Part shown: piece after piece, positions 8,671 through 17,638 of the stretch
How the letters are laid out: every line of letters starts with the position of its first letter
Position numbering within the stretch: position 1 is the stretch's first letter
DNA from: Brochothrix campestris FSL F6-1037
Lineage (GTDB): Bacteria; Bacillota; Bacilli; Lactobacillales; Listeriaceae
Assembly: GCF_000525915.1 (NCBI RefSeq)
Contig: NZ_AODH01000004.1
Coordinates: 1 to 64,000, forward strand
Direction of reading: 5' to 3'
DNA: 64,000 nt
Position numbers and translations under genes: made by a program
The notes under the pieces: model-generated
The model's database searches: none
What the model was told of the DNA's origin: nothing
The model's input: the letters and a program-made list of their open reading frames with translations, nothing else

Positions 8671-11037
8671 ATGTTATCACAATCACAATACAAAGATGAG
8701 GTAATCGCTTTTCTACAAGAACAAGAGGAAACAACAGTGACGTTAGAAGAGATTGAAAAAGGGCTACAATTAACAGAGGCAGATGAGTTTAAAGTACTTG
8801 TTAAAGCACTCGTACAACTCGAAGAAAAAGGCAAGGTTATTCGTAACAAACGCAATCGTTACGGCTTACCAGAAAAAATGAATCATATGACAGGTCGCTT
8901 CCAGGCGCATGAAAAAGGCTTTGGTTTCGTTATTCCTGAAGATAAAAGTTTAGATGATGTCTTTATTCCACCGCGGATGACAAACAATGCGATGAATGGT
9001 GACACCGTTATGGCTGAAATCATTCAATCAAAACGCAATGATTCACGTCAAGAAGGTATGGTTATTAAAATCATCGAACGTGGCACGGCGACGTTGGTCG
9101 GAACGTACAGTGAAAAAATGAATGGTGATGCGTTTGTGACACCAGATGATAAAAAATTGAACTTTCAAGTGGAAATTATTACTGAAGGCAGTGTACAAGC
9201 AGTGGAAGGCCATAAAGTTGTTGTGACGATTAAAGACTACCCACAGGCGAACCAACCAGCCAAAGGTTACATAACGAGCGTAATCGGTCATAAAAATGAT
9301 CCGGGGGTTGATATTTTATCAATCGTGCATGGCTTAGAAATTGATATCGAATTCCCAGAGGATGTGTTGGCAGAAGCTAACGACGTACCTGATGAAATCG
9401 AAGAATCGACAATTGGTACGCGTCGTGATTTGCGTGCTGAAATGTTAATTACAATTGATGGCGAGTCAGCGAAGGATTTAGATGATGCGGTTAGCGTGAA
9501 ACAATTACCGAATGGTAACTTTGAGTTAGGCGTGCATATTGCCGATGTTAGTCATTATGTGACTGAAGGTTCAGCGCTCGATCGCGAAGCCGCTGATCGA
9601 GGCACAAGCGTCTACTTGGTCGATCGTGTTATTCCAATGATTCCACACCGCTTATCAAATGGTATTTGTTCATTGAATCCGCGTCAAGATCGCTTTACGC
9701 TATCATGTACGATGGAGCTTGATGCCAATGGTGCGGTGGTTAGCCATGATATTTTTGAAAGTGTGATTAATACAACCGAACGAATGACCTACACGGGTGT
9801 TAACCAAATTTTAACCGATCATGATGTGGCTGTGCGCGAACAATTTGCGACCGTTGTGCCAATGGTTGAAATGATGGGAAAAGTGGCGCAATTATTACGT
9901 CACCGTCGTGATGTGCGTGGTGCCGTTGATTTTGATATTAGCGAAGCTGGTGTCTTGGTTGATGAGGCGGGGCATCCAACCGATGTGGTACTACGAACAC
10001 GTGGTGTTGGTGAAAAAATGATTGAAGAATTTATGTTGGCGGCCAACGAAACAGTGGCGGAACATTTCAATAACATGCACGTGCCATTTATTTATCGTGT
10101 GCATGAGGAACCGAAAGAAGACCGTTTACAAACATTCTTCGAATTTATTACCAACTTTGGTTTGACTGTAAAAAGCACGAAGGATGGTTTGAAACCGAGC
10201 ATGTTGCAAGAAATACTTGCAAAAGTGAAGGGGAAACCAGAAGAATTGGTTGTTTCAACTGTGATGTTACGTTCAATGCAACAAGCACGTTACGATACAC
10301 ATAGCCTCGGCCACTTTGGTTTATCGACTGACTTTTACACACATTTCACCTCGCCAATTCGTCGTTACCCCGATTTAATTGTGCATCGTTTAATTCGTTC
10401 GTATTTAATCAATCACAAAACAGATGAGGCAGCGCTAACGCACTGGAACACTGAATTACCTGAGATTGCGGATCATACATCGAAACGTGAACGTCGTGCG
10501 ATTCAAGCAGAACGTGCAACGGATGAATTGAAGAAAACCGAGTTTATGCTTGATAAAGTGGGCGAAACATTTAAAGGCGTTATCAGTTCAGCGACTAACT
10601 TTGGGTTGTTTGTTTCACTTGAAAACACAATTGAAGGCTTAGTTCATATCAGTGCCCTTAAAGGCGATTACTATAACTTTAATCCGCAACAATTCTCATT
10701 AATCGGTGAACGTACAGGTAAAACATACCGCATCGGTGATGAAATTATGGTTAAAGTTGAAAAAGTCGATGTCGATGCACGTAAAATCGACTTTTCAGTA
10801 GCGCAACCGGGTCCAGCAGTCGTGGTTGACCTTGAAGAACTGCCTAAAACAGAACGACGTGAATATACCAAAGGCAAAAAAGTGCCAAAAGCACTTAATA
10901 TGAAAGGTTATGCACCGAAAGGCTCTAAAGGGGATAAAGATAAACCCCAGTATGGTAAAGGCAAAGGTGGCGGCCAAAGCAACAATAATAATCATAAAAA
11001 AGCGAAAAAACCATTTTACCAAAAATATTCGAAGTAA
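8671..11037 (+). CDS. rnr: Ribonuclease R
   Basis: A 3'-to-5' exoribonuclease of 788 aa that degrades structured RNA and works with SmpB-tmRNA in trans-translation. Domain order: an N-terminal winged helix (residues about 1-65), two cold-shock domains (about 70-225), the RNB catalytic domain (about 250-580) with the Asp cluster GESAKDLDDAVSV near residue 265 and FTSPIRRYPDLIVHR near 560, then an S1 domain (about 630-715, GVISSATNFGLFVSL) and a Lys/Gly/Asn-rich tail. ATG 8671 is 6 bp after AAGGAGGTG, a better start than the in-frame GTG at 8662 that overlaps that site. Its position before smpB and ssrA matches its functional partnership. Confidence 0.97.
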   Translation: MLSQSQYKDEVIAFLQEQEETTVTLEEIEKGLQLTEADEFKVLVKALVQLEEKGKVIRNKRNRYGLPEKMNHMTGRFQAHEKGFGFVIPEDKSLDDVFIPPRMTNNAMNGDTVMAEIIQSKRNDSRQEGMVIKIIERGTATLVGTYSEKMNGDAFVTPDDKKLNFQVEIITEGSVQAVEGHKVVVTIKDYPQANQPAKGYITSVIGHKNDPGVDILSIVHGLEIDIEFPEDVLAEANDVPDEIEESTIGTRRDLRAEMLITIDGESAKDLDDAVSVKQLPNGNFELGVHIADVSHYVTEGSALDREAADRGTSVYLVDRVIPMIPHRLSNGICSLNPRQDRFTLSCTMELDANGAVVSHDIFESVINTTERMTYTGVNQILTDHDVAVREQFATVVPMVEMMGKVAQLLRHRRDVRGAVDFDISEAGVLVDEAGHPTDVVLRTRGVGEKMIEEFMLAANETVAEHFNNMHVPFIYRVHEEPKEDRLQTFFEFITNFGLTVKSTKDGLKPSMLQEILAKVKGKPEELVVSTVMLRSMQQARYDTHSLGHFGLSTDFYTHFTSPIRRYPDLIVHRLIRSYLINHKTDEAALTHWNTELPEIADHTSKRERRAIQAERATDELKKTEFMLDKVGETFKGVISSATNFGLFVSLENTIEGLVHISALKGDYYNFNPQQFSLIGERTGKTYRIGDEIMVKVEKVDVDARKIDFSVAQPGPAVVVDLEELPKTERREYTKGKKVPKALNMKGYAPKGSKGDKDKPQYGKGKGGGQSNNNNHKKAKKPFYQKYSK

Positions 11038-11180
11038 AAATAAAAGCGAAGACAACTGGTCAGCAGCGCAACACTTGGAAGGCGAGCACGCCGTGACGTG
11101 AGTCACAAGTGATTGCGTGAAAGAGTCAGCTGTTAGTTGAAAACAAAGAAACATTCATCAGAGTGAGAGGGTGACAACAG

Positions 11181-11648
11181 ATGCCAAAAGGTGCAGGTAA
11201 ACAAATTGCAGGCAATAAAAAAGCGTACCACGATTATTTTATCGAAGAAACGTATGAAGCAGGCATTGTTTTGCAAGGAACTGAAATTAAATCGGTTCGT
11301 AATGGCCGCATTAACTTAAAAGATGGCTATGCGCAAATTCGCAAGGGTGAAATTTTCTTGTACAACGTGCATATTAGTCCGTATGAACAAGGAAACCGCT
11401 ACAACCATGAACCGTTACGTGTGCGTAAATTATTACTTCATCGTAAGCAAATCGACCAATTAATTGGTGATACGAAGGAATCAGGTTACTCTTTGATCCC
11501 TGTGAAAATGTATCTTAAAAACGGCTTTTTAAAAGTTGTTATCGGTTTAGCACGCGGTAAAAAGAAGTATGATAAACGCCAAGACTTAAAACAAAAAGAA
11601 GCGAAGCGCGATATTCAACGTGCTTTCCGTGATAATCAAAAATACTAG
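11181..11648 (+). CDS. smpB: SmpB, tmRNA-binding protein
   Basis: A 155-aa protein that binds the tRNA-like domain of tmRNA and delivers it to stalled ribosomes. Family signatures are [18 protein letters not shown] near the N-terminus, the [18 protein letters not shown] core, [11 protein letters not shown], and the basic tail [19 protein letters not shown], which inserts into the empty mRNA channel. The ATG at 11181 has GAGAGGGTGAC upstream. The gene sits between rnr and ssrA in the standard Bacilli order, and its length is normal. Confidence 0.97.
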   Translation: MPKGAGKQIAGNKKAYHDYFIEETYEAGIVLQGTEIKSVRNGRINLKDGYAQIRKGEIFLYNVHISPYEQGNRYNHEPLRVRKLLLHRKQIDQLIGDTKESGYSLIPVKMYLKNGFLKVVIGLARGKKKYDKRQDLKQKEAKRDIQRAFRDNQKY

Positions 11649-11677
11649 TTGATTTTTGATGGGTAACTTGTTATAAT
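11649..11677 (+). promoter_or_regulatory. ssrA promoter
   Basis: TTGATT (11649-11654), a 17-bp spacer, and TATAAT (11672-11677). A transcript would start near 11684 and be trimmed at its 5' end to mature tmRNA at about 11824. The -35 directly follows the smpB stop codon. Confidence 0.75.
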
Positions 11678-11823
11678 TAGCGTATTGGTGCCAAACCAAT
11701 TGTGATGACGTGCACGCAAAAACAACGTCAAGGGAGTATGTTGCCGGATTGTAACTGCTCCCACTTTTTATATCTACAATTAAGCTTTTTCGGCTTATTC
11801 CCGGAAGCTAACCTCTTTATAGA

Positions 11824-12187
11824 GGGGACGTTACGGATTCGACAGGCATAGTTCGAGCTTGGATGGCATGTCAGAGGGATCGTCTCTGTCAAAACGTCAC
11901 AGCCAATAATAACTGGCAAAACTAACAACAACTTTGCAGTAGCTGCGTAAGTAGTTAACTAGCAAGATCCTCCTTCCATCGCCCATGTGGTAAGATCAGG
12001 GTCTCAAATTAAGTGGGATACGCTCGATTGTTTCCGTCTGGAGCATGACAGAAGAGATTAATCAGACTAGCCTTTAGAAAGCCTGTTTACCGGCTGCCTA
12101 TTTGGCGAAATTCTAATAGGTAGACTAAGCGTGTAGAAATTCAAGTGCCGATATGTCTGGACGCGGGTTCGACTCCCGCCGTCTCCA
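11824..12187 (+). ncRNA. ssrA: Transfer-messenger RNA (tmRNA)
   Basis: The 5' end GGGGACGTTACGGATTCGAC and the 3' end GGTTCGACTCCCGCCGTCTCC form the tRNA-like domain: the acceptor arm GGGGACG pairs with CGTCTCC, and GGTTCGA is the T-loop. The tag reading frame runs from GGC at 11915 to TAA at 11948-11950 and encodes GKTNNNFAVAA, added after the charged Ala. A Gly resume codon is also found in Bacillus tmRNA. CCA is not encoded. The last bases are the prophage attachment site: integration restores the 3' end exactly, so the gene stays functional. RNase R and SmpB, encoded just upstream, are its partners. Confidence 0.97.
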
Positions 12188-12189
12188 TT
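12177..12189 (+). repeat. attL core in the 3' end of ssrA
   Basis: CGCCGTCTCCATT spans the acceptor-stem 3' strand of tmRNA and recurs at 47165-47177. Identity ends immediately on both sides (CC before it here, GT before it at attR). Confidence 0.9.
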
Positions 12190-12227
12190 TCAGTGTTAAA
12201 CCTGTATGGAAATGCACAATAAAAAAA

Positions 12228-12268
12228 GAGCTTAAACGTTGATATAATAGCGTTTAAGTTCTTTTTTT
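12228..12268. terminator. Bidirectional terminator between ssrA and integrase
   Basis: Stem GAGCTTAAACG with CGTTTAAGTTC, preceded by seven A and followed by seven T, so it can work on both strands. It now ends ssrA transcription from the left and integrase transcription from the right; the original ssrA terminator lies beyond attR. Confidence 0.85.
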
Positions 12269-12292
12269 GTTCTTGAGAGATTAACTTGTAAA

Positions 12293-13465
12293 TCATTGTT
12301 TTATTATTTTTGGTACATTATCGGTACACTCTAATTCGCGTGTTTGTTGATAGAGATTATCCATGACTTGGTCAACTTTAGATGATTCACGTTGCTCAAG
12401 TTCATCAAGAATATGACCATAAGTTTGTAATGTAGTAACAATATCGGTGTGACCTAATCTTCGTGAAACATACTTGATGTTTATTTCACGATACAACAGA
12501 ATGGAAGCGTGAGTGTGACGTAATGCATGGAAAGTAATCGAATTTATTTTTAGTTCAGCGCAGGCTGCTCTTAGAACTTTGTTGACAGCAGTGTTTGAAT
12601 TTATGGTTGCATTTGCATCTATAAACACCAGGTTCTTGCTGTTTTTTCTTTTTTTAGTTTTGTTTGTTGGTAAACAAGTAGCTCTTTTAAAAAAGAGAGA
12701 GTGAAAGGATCTACAGAAATAGTTCTCATTGAACCATCATTTTTTGTTGGCAAAAAATCAAGCGTTCGTTGATAATCAAAGGTTTTATTGATTTTAATCG
12801 TTTGTTGTTTAAAGTCAACACAATCCCAGGTAAGACCCACCACTTCTGAAAAACGACAACCAGTGGCGATACCGAATAAAATCATATACCGCGAAGGATA
12901 ACGTGGATTAAGATTATCTTGCATATTGTTAGATAATTTTAGGAGTTCATTCTCGTGTAAAAATTTAAGACTTTCGTCTTTGTTTTTAACTTGGCCAACA
13001 ACCTTAACACGATAGGTAGGGTCTTTAAAGATAACACCGTCATTTAATGCATCCTGTAAACAGGCGCGTGTATAGGTGTGGATTTTTTTTTACAGTAGCA
13101 GTTGCATGTGTTGCTCCATAATCATTTAAAAATTCTTGATAGAGATGACGATCGATATCTTTTAACTTTGTGGCCTTAAAAAAACGTTCCGCTGTATTGA
13201 TACTAATTTCAATGTCGCGATCATTCTTCCAACTTAATTTTCCTTTACGGAAAAGCGTGTACCAATTAGTGAAATATTGAACGAAAGGAATTTCACCAGC
13301 TGTTAAAGAATTACCTCGACTTAATTGTTGTTCTAATTCAGTGGCAGCGATTTGTGCTTCTGACTTTGTTCTAAACCCATTGACACTTTTTGTTTTACGA
13401 ACGCCTCCTATATAAAAAGAAATCCGGAATTGCCATCCGGATTTTAATTTTTTGTAACTAGCCAT
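12293..13465 (-). CDS. int: Phage tyrosine integrase, two frameshifts
   Basis: Tyrosine recombinase of about 390 aa. The N-terminus (KSGWQFRISFYIGGVRKTKS) is an AP2-like arm-binding domain and is followed by a SAM-like core-binding domain. The catalytic Arg lies in FGIATGCRFSEVVGL. The HALRHTHAS box carries His and Arg, RRLGHTDIVTT carries the last His, and LQTYGHI carries the nucleophile Tyr. The frame breaks twice: at a nine-base T run (13083-13091 on the plus strand), where one base is extra, and at 12642-12647, where one base appears missing (EKNSKNLVFIDANA is restored). All catalytic residues are present, so I expect a functional enzyme if the indels are artefacts. It targets the adjacent ssrA attachment site. 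Confidence 0.92.
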
Positions 13466-13502
13466 ATTCAGCCTCCTATTTAAATGTTAAGTGAAAAGTA
13501 AA

Positions 13503-14861
13503 TTATAAAGTGGATTCTTTTATTAAACTTTCTCTATATTCTTGCGCTTCAGCCATCTTTTCAAAATCAATAGTCAAATTTTTATGAGAAACTAAAACTT
13601 CTTCTATATCTTCAATAGAAACTTTAAAGAATTCTTTTCTATTATTAACCTTGTTAATTCTATGTGCTGAGAAATGTTGATGTAGTTGTGATTCTAATGT
13701 ATAGGCGTCATAACTAAATATTAGTGCGTGAACATCAAATTTAAATGGAACTGATGCACTGCTCAATTCATTGATTCGCTCAAGTGGTTCGAGTCGTCGA
13801 GTTACACCTATTTTTACAACATCATTTCCGAAGGAACCAATATTACTTATAATGTAGACGTATCCAGCTCTAGCATTAGATTCTCTATAATCCAAATCTT
13901 CTTTTTCTTCTTGATATTTATCTACCTTTTTTTGTAAAATATCTATTTCAATTGTTAAGGCATTACGTTCTTCCTCAGTAGATGAAGTTGTGATTTTTTC
14001 TTTCAACTCATTAATCATATTTTCAAAATGTGATATTTCTTTATTTAACACTTTTCTTTTTGATGCTATCTCCTTTTGAAGTGCTTTTTCCTCACGTTCA
14101 ACTTCTCTTTGTGCTCGCAACTCTTCTTTTTCCTCTTGCTTTTTTTTGTTCATACTCGTATGCTAACTGAAGTTCTTCAGTTTTTAAATGTAAATAGTAT
14201 TCAGTAAGTTCTATTTGATTATAACTATTCATTTTATTTAATTGCTCAAATGATTTTATGATTCTTTTTTTTATTTGTATGAAATTTGAATACCTAACTT
14301 TATTTATAGCTGCTTCGCATTCATTGTTAAAGGCTCTTATTAAAAATTTAATTTGTTTTTTTGTCATTGCTTGTCCCTTAGAAAGACTATTATTCAATAA
14401 CATTTGATGGATAATAACTACAGCTTCATTATTTTTAACTGTTAATTTCTGTTTGTTTCTTAATTGTAATAAGCGATTTTTATAGGAAATTGAACTTGCT
14501 AAATTATATTGAGGTGTATAAAAACCAAAACTTTCAGCTTGGATTTGTTCTCCAATGGAAACAATTTCTTTTTGAAGTTCAATTTTTTTTTACATTTAGT
14601 TCGTCGACAATTGCGGTTAAATCTTGCTCTTTTTTTTCAGCATCTTCTATTATCTTTTTTCGAATCATTTCATTTTCAGCAACTATCTCATTTTTGATTT
14701 CTAGAATAAGATCGTTTTTATTATTAAGTTTTTTTTTCAGCAATGCCCAATAAATCATTTTTTTTAGATATATCATGTTTGAGAGATTCCAAAGATTCTT
14801 TATCACGAGTTATTGTTTTCTTTAAGTTCATATAATCTTTAATATCACTAAAAAAACTCAT
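13503..14861 (-). CDS. DUF4041 / T5orf172 domain protein, three frameshifts
   Basis: Restoring one base at each of three homopolymers (14140-14147, 14583-14591, 14729-14737) gives one protein of about 452 aa starting at ATG 14861 (GGAGGC upstream). The N-terminal third is charged coiled coil. The middle contains the IGEQIQAESFGFYTPQY segment typical of DUF4041. A second coiled coil precedes a C-terminal T5orf172 domain, related to GIY-YIG nucleases (GYVYIISN, then VVKIGVTRR and the ESQLHQHFSAHR region). Such proteins occur in lysogeny modules between integrase and repressor; their role is unknown, and a host-interaction or anti-phage function is possible. It is expressed with the repressor operon from the minus strand. 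Confidence 0.85.
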
Positions 14862-14877
14862 TTAATAGCCTCCAATT

Positions 14878-15330
14878 TTAACTATATATTTTTTCAATAT
14901 ACCCAATCATTTCATTGGGTATACCATAACTTGAAAATAATTCGTAAGGGTCTGAATAGGAATTCAGATCTTTTTTGTATAACAAAAAATAAGTGGCAAA
15001 TAAATTAGCTTCCAATTCGAATTTACCCGGAGCATTGAACGTTTCTTTTTCAATAAACATTCGGCTTATTCCCTCGTGCAATAAGCAATGCCCTAATTCA
15101 TGTGCGCAAATGAATTTCAATGAATCGGTATCGGTATTGGCATCAAGTAAAATAGTTGTTTCAGTGAGGTTACTATTATCAATTGCCAGTCGCATCCCTT
15201 TTATAGTTCCAGGTAATGGAACATATTCAACTTTCACACCTAAAAAATCACAGACATCGAATGGATCGGTACTGATATTATCAGCAATATCATAGACGAT
15301 GTCTAATATTCTTTCATTTACCCAAGCCAT
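14878..15330 (-). CDS. ImmA/IrrE-type metallopeptidase
   Basis: A 150-aa zinc peptidase with the HExxH motif in FICAHELGHCLLHEG (about residues 75-90). A YDIADNISTDPFDVCDFLGV helical region near the N-terminus is typical of DUF955/ImmA proteins, which cleave or modulate cognate Xre repressors after DNA damage. The gene follows the CI-like repressor by 9 bp, so it is co-transcribed with its probable substrate. This pairing suggests protease-dependent prophage induction, as described for ICEBs1 ImmR/ImmA; that mechanism is inferred here. Confidence 0.9.
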   Translation of the reverse strand: MAWVNERILDIVYDIADNISTDPFDVCDFLGVKVEYVPLPGTIKGMRLAIDNSNLTETTILLDANTDTDSLKFICAHELGHCLLHEGISRMFIEKETFNAPGKFELEANLFATYFLLYKKDLNSYSDPYELFSSYGIPNEMIGYIEKIYS

Positions 15331-15339
15331 AGATCACGC

Positions 15340-15733
15340 TCATTTCTTTTCGATTTGATTGTCTTTAGCTTCTTTCATGCGTTTCCAAAATACGCCAATT
15401 ACAATGTCGTTTAACTGTTTCTTTTCTTCTTCAGTAAGTTTGATGTCGCCATAGTACATTTCTTGCTGATTATCCAAAAACTTTTTTAAATCTAATTTAT
15501 CTTGTTCATTAGCCCAGTCAGGAACAGAAAGATTACTCAAACCTAAAAGGTGGTCTACTGAAACGTCATAGAGAACTGCAATATCGGAAATCATATCTGT
15601 ATCAGGTTTCCGATAGTTACGTTCATATCCGGACAAAGCACCGGCAGTAATGCCTAGTTTTTCAGCAGCATCTTTTTGAGTTAAATTTGTACGTTCTCTA
15701 GCTTTTTTTTAATTCTCTTCCTAAATCGCTCAT
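15340..15733 (-). CDS. CI-like Xre repressor, frameshifted
   Basis: ATG 15733 (MSDLGRELKK) is followed by a break in an eight-base T run (15703-15710 on the plus strand). Removing one base gives ARERTNLTQKDAAEKLGITAGALSGYERNYRKPDT, a classic Cro/CI helix-turn-helix, and a total of about 130 aa. The C-terminal half is acidic and helical with no S24 peptidase motif, which fits regulation by the adjacent ImmA-like peptidase rather than RecA autocleavage. GAGGTG precedes the start. Its probable operators are the palindromes TAAACGAATCGTTTA in the adjoining intergenic region. Confidence 0.88.
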
Positions 15734-15776
15734 TGTAAGCACCTCGTTAACTTGATACTAAAATAGTAACATGATA

Positions 15777-15883
15777 TAAACAATATGTTTAGTTTTATTA
15801 ACGAATCGTTTACTTTTGCCCTAAAAAACCTTGACTAAACGAATCGTTTATTTTATAGTGTAATTAAGTAAACGAATTGTTTA
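15777..15883. promoter_or_regulatory. Lysogeny switch: PR promoter and repressor operators
   Basis: Four related palindromes lie between cI and cro: TAAACAATATGTTTA (15777-15791), TTAACGAATCGTTTA (about 15798-15812), TAAACGAATCGTTTA (15836-15850, perfect) and TAAACGAATTGTTTA (15869-15883). PR reads TTGACT (15831-15836), a 17-bp spacer, and TATAGT (15854-15859). The perfect operator occupies the spacer, so repressor binding would block RNA polymerase. A fifth site, TAAGCGAATCGTTTA, is at 16097-16111. Confidence 0.88.
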
Positions 15884-15899
15884 TTAATAGGAGGCCAAA

Positions 15900-16099
15900 A
15901 TGAAGATTTATGAAAAGATAGAAATGATTAGAATAGAAAAAAGAATTTCTAAAAAAAAGTATTGCAGAAGCATTTGGATTCACAGCACCATGGTATTCAA
16001 AGATATCTAACGGAGAAATAAATATTAAAGCGGACGATATACAAAAGTTTGCTGAGATATTAGAAGTTGAAAGTAATATTTTTTTTTGATCAAAGATAA
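15900..16099 (+). CDS. Cro-like HTH protein, frameshifted
   Basis: ATG 15900, 5 bp after TAGGAGG. An eight-A run (15951-15958) breaks the frame; with one A less the protein reads ...KRISKKSIAEAFGFTAPWYSKISNGEINIKADDIQKFAEIL..., a small Cro-type helix-turn-helix. A nine-T run (16079-16087) then creates an early stop; one T less gives the ending NIFFDQR and a total of about 65 aa. Being the first rightward gene after the operators, it is the expected lytic-switch Cro protein. Confidence 0.8.
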
Positions 16100-16111
16100 G
16101 CGAATCGTTTA
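16097..16111. promoter_or_regulatory. Additional repressor operator downstream of cro
   Basis: TAAGCGAATCGTTTA matches the cI-cro intergenic operators with one change. It overlaps the cro stop codon and precedes the DUF771 gene, so it could act as a roadblock to the early transcript. Confidence 0.7.
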
Positions 16112-16141
16112 CAAAAGTGGGTTGGAATAGGAGGAGTTAGT

Positions 16142-16477
16142 TTGATAGATACATATAAAAGCTTAGAAGTGAAATCTGTGTTTCAGATTCCAGATGGGAT
16201 GGTGTTGGTTGCTGAAGCTGAACTTTATCAGTTAGAAGAAAGTAGTTTGTTAGGGAAAACCTGGACCATGAAAGATTTAGAAAAACGTGTTCAAAGACAA
16301 TCCAAATGGATAAAAGAAAACATTTTGGAAAAACCTTTGTTTAAAAAATATCTCGATGTTGAAAATGGCGGGTGTGTATTTTATCCGACACCTGGAACAG
16401 GTGAAAAATGGTCGTTTCAAGCAAAAGGGATGGCTGATTTTTTAGATCAGCATTTTTCGGAAATCTATTCCAGATAA
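16142..16477 (+). CDS. DUF771 family phage protein
   Basis: A 111-aa protein of the DUF771 type found in early regions of Firmicute phages. It shows the WTMKDLEKRVQRQSKWIKEN helix-turn-helix-like segment (about residues 41-60) and the C-terminal FQAKGMADFLDQHF segment typical of the family. The function is unknown; DNA binding or excision control has been suggested by position. Start TTG 16142 has AGGAGG 9 bp upstream. Confidence 0.8.
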   Translation: MIDTYKSLEVKSVFQIPDGMVLVAEAELYQLEESSLLGKTWTMKDLEKRVQRQSKWIKENILEKPLFKKYLDVENGGCVFYPTPGTGEKWSFQAKGMADFLDQHFSEIYSR

Positions 16478-16495
16478 TAAAAGGAGGTGAGGACA

Positions 16496-16669
16496 ATGCC
16501 TATTATTTGGTATGCAGGATTATACACATTAGGAGCAATGATAGTAGCTCGTATGATTTATATCATAGTTATTCAAGATTTGATTGAGAATAAAGGGTCG
16601 AAAGTACGTTTCGAGAGGATTATGCAAGAGATTGAACTAGAAAGAACTTATCTTAAAAAAAGACAATAA
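16496..16669 (+). CDS. Small phage membrane protein
   Basis: A 57-aa protein with one transmembrane helix (about residues 2-28, IIWYAGLYTLGAMIVARMIYIIVI) and a charged helical tail. ATG 16496 is preceded by AAAGGAGGTGAGG. Function unknown; it sits in the early operon. Confidence 0.65.
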   Translation: MPIIWYAGLYTLGAMIVARMIYIIVIQDLIENKGSKVRFERIMQEIELERTYLKKRQ

Positions 16670-16673
16670 AAAA

Positions 16674-16694
16674 CGCCGCTTTACGAGAGCGGCG
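16674..16694. terminator. GC-rich hairpin in the early operon
   Basis: CGCCGCT-TTACGAG-AGCGGCG. The T tract lies on the minus-strand side (TTTTTTATT after the stem when read leftward), so it could stop leftward transcription; rightward it is only a hairpin or attenuator. Confidence 0.55.
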
Positions 16695-16749
16695 CTGAAC
16701 AAAATAACTATAGTTAGTATAACACAAATGGCGAAAAGAGGTTTCTAAT

Positions 16750-17638
16750 TTGGCAGAAAAAAAAGAATTAAATGGAGTTTTATCAGAAGGATTTGGTTTT
16801 GCACCTAAGCAGGTCTTTAAAGACGATCGATTGAGTATAGAAGCCAAAGCTATCTATGGCTTTATCGCTTCTTATGCTGGCGCTGGAGCAACGGCTTATC
16901 CAAGTGTGTCATATATTTGTGCGAAATTAAAAATAGGCGAAAAAAGATTTTATAAATATCGAAAAGAACTTGTGGCCTGCGGTTATTTAAAAGTGAGTAA
17001 ACGTTTTAATAACAACAGAAATAAATCAAACATGTATGAAATTGTACTAGGTAATATTCTTTTAGCCGATGTCGAAAAAAAGGAAGAAGATAATTCTCAA
17101 AATCAAACTGATAGCAACGATATTGATAACGGTCAATTTGATAGTGGTCAATCTGACCCCGGTCATTTTGAACACAGTCAAAACAGAGGAACTAATAGTA
17201 ACAGTATTAATAGTAACAGTATTAATAATAACAGTAATAAAAAAGAAAAGAGAAAAAAGAAGTCAGTGAATAAATTCACTAACGACTCCAGCGAATTACA
17301 ATCAGCAGAATTACTTCTGACGATGATTCGAAAAATTAATCCGAAATATAAAAAACCCTGACCTACAAAAATGGGCTGATGTCATACGACTGATGATTGA
17401 ACGAGACGGACGTAATCTGGAGGATATTAGAAAAGTTATTATTTTTGCACAGACTAATAAGTTTTGGCAGGTCAATATTTTAAGCACACAAAAACTTCGA
17501 GATAAATTCGACATACTCATGACTCAAATGTTAACCGCAAAACGACAAACAGGAGGGCAATACAATGCAAATAATCAACGAAACAAGCCTCAGCAAGCTA
17601 AGCAGAGCAATTTCCAACCGGGCACGCCCGATTGGTGA
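16750..17638 (+). CDS. Phage replisome organizer (DnaD-like), frameshifted
   Basis: Replication initiation protein of about 295 aa. An N-terminal winged helix (SEGFGFAPKQVFKDDRLSIE, then KAIYGFIASYAGAG and CAKLKIGEKRFYKYRKELV) is typical of phage replication organizers. A low-complexity Asn/Ser-rich linker is followed by a C-terminal DnaD-like region. The frame breaks at a six-A run (17350-17355); one A less restores PKYKNPDLQKWADVIRLMIERDGR. Start TTG 16750 has AAAGAGG 8 bp upstream. The linker DNA carries reiterated AT-rich repeats and may include the phage origin. The gene overlaps the helicase-loader gene by 74 bp. Confidence 0.82.
17186..17245 (+). other. Candidate phage replication origin (AT-rich reiterations)
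   Basis: Inside the replisome organizer gene, the motif AGTAACAGTATTAAT is repeated three times with slight variation (AATAGTAACAGTATTAATAG, then AATAATAACAGTAATAA). Theta-type phages commonly place iterons inside the initiator gene, so this is a reasonable origin candidate. The encoded Asn/Ser linker is otherwise low complexity. Confidence 0.45.

Noticed and set aside
10795-11154. 119-aa minus-strand frame across the rnr tail
   Set aside because: Antisense to the Lys/Gly-rich rnr C-terminus, whose base composition creates the open frame; no start signal.
12293-14861. Genuine pseudogenisation of the lysogeny module
   Set aside because: Breaks occur only at homopolymers, motifs on both sides are intact and the same error type hits chromosomal genes, so sequencing error is the simpler reading.
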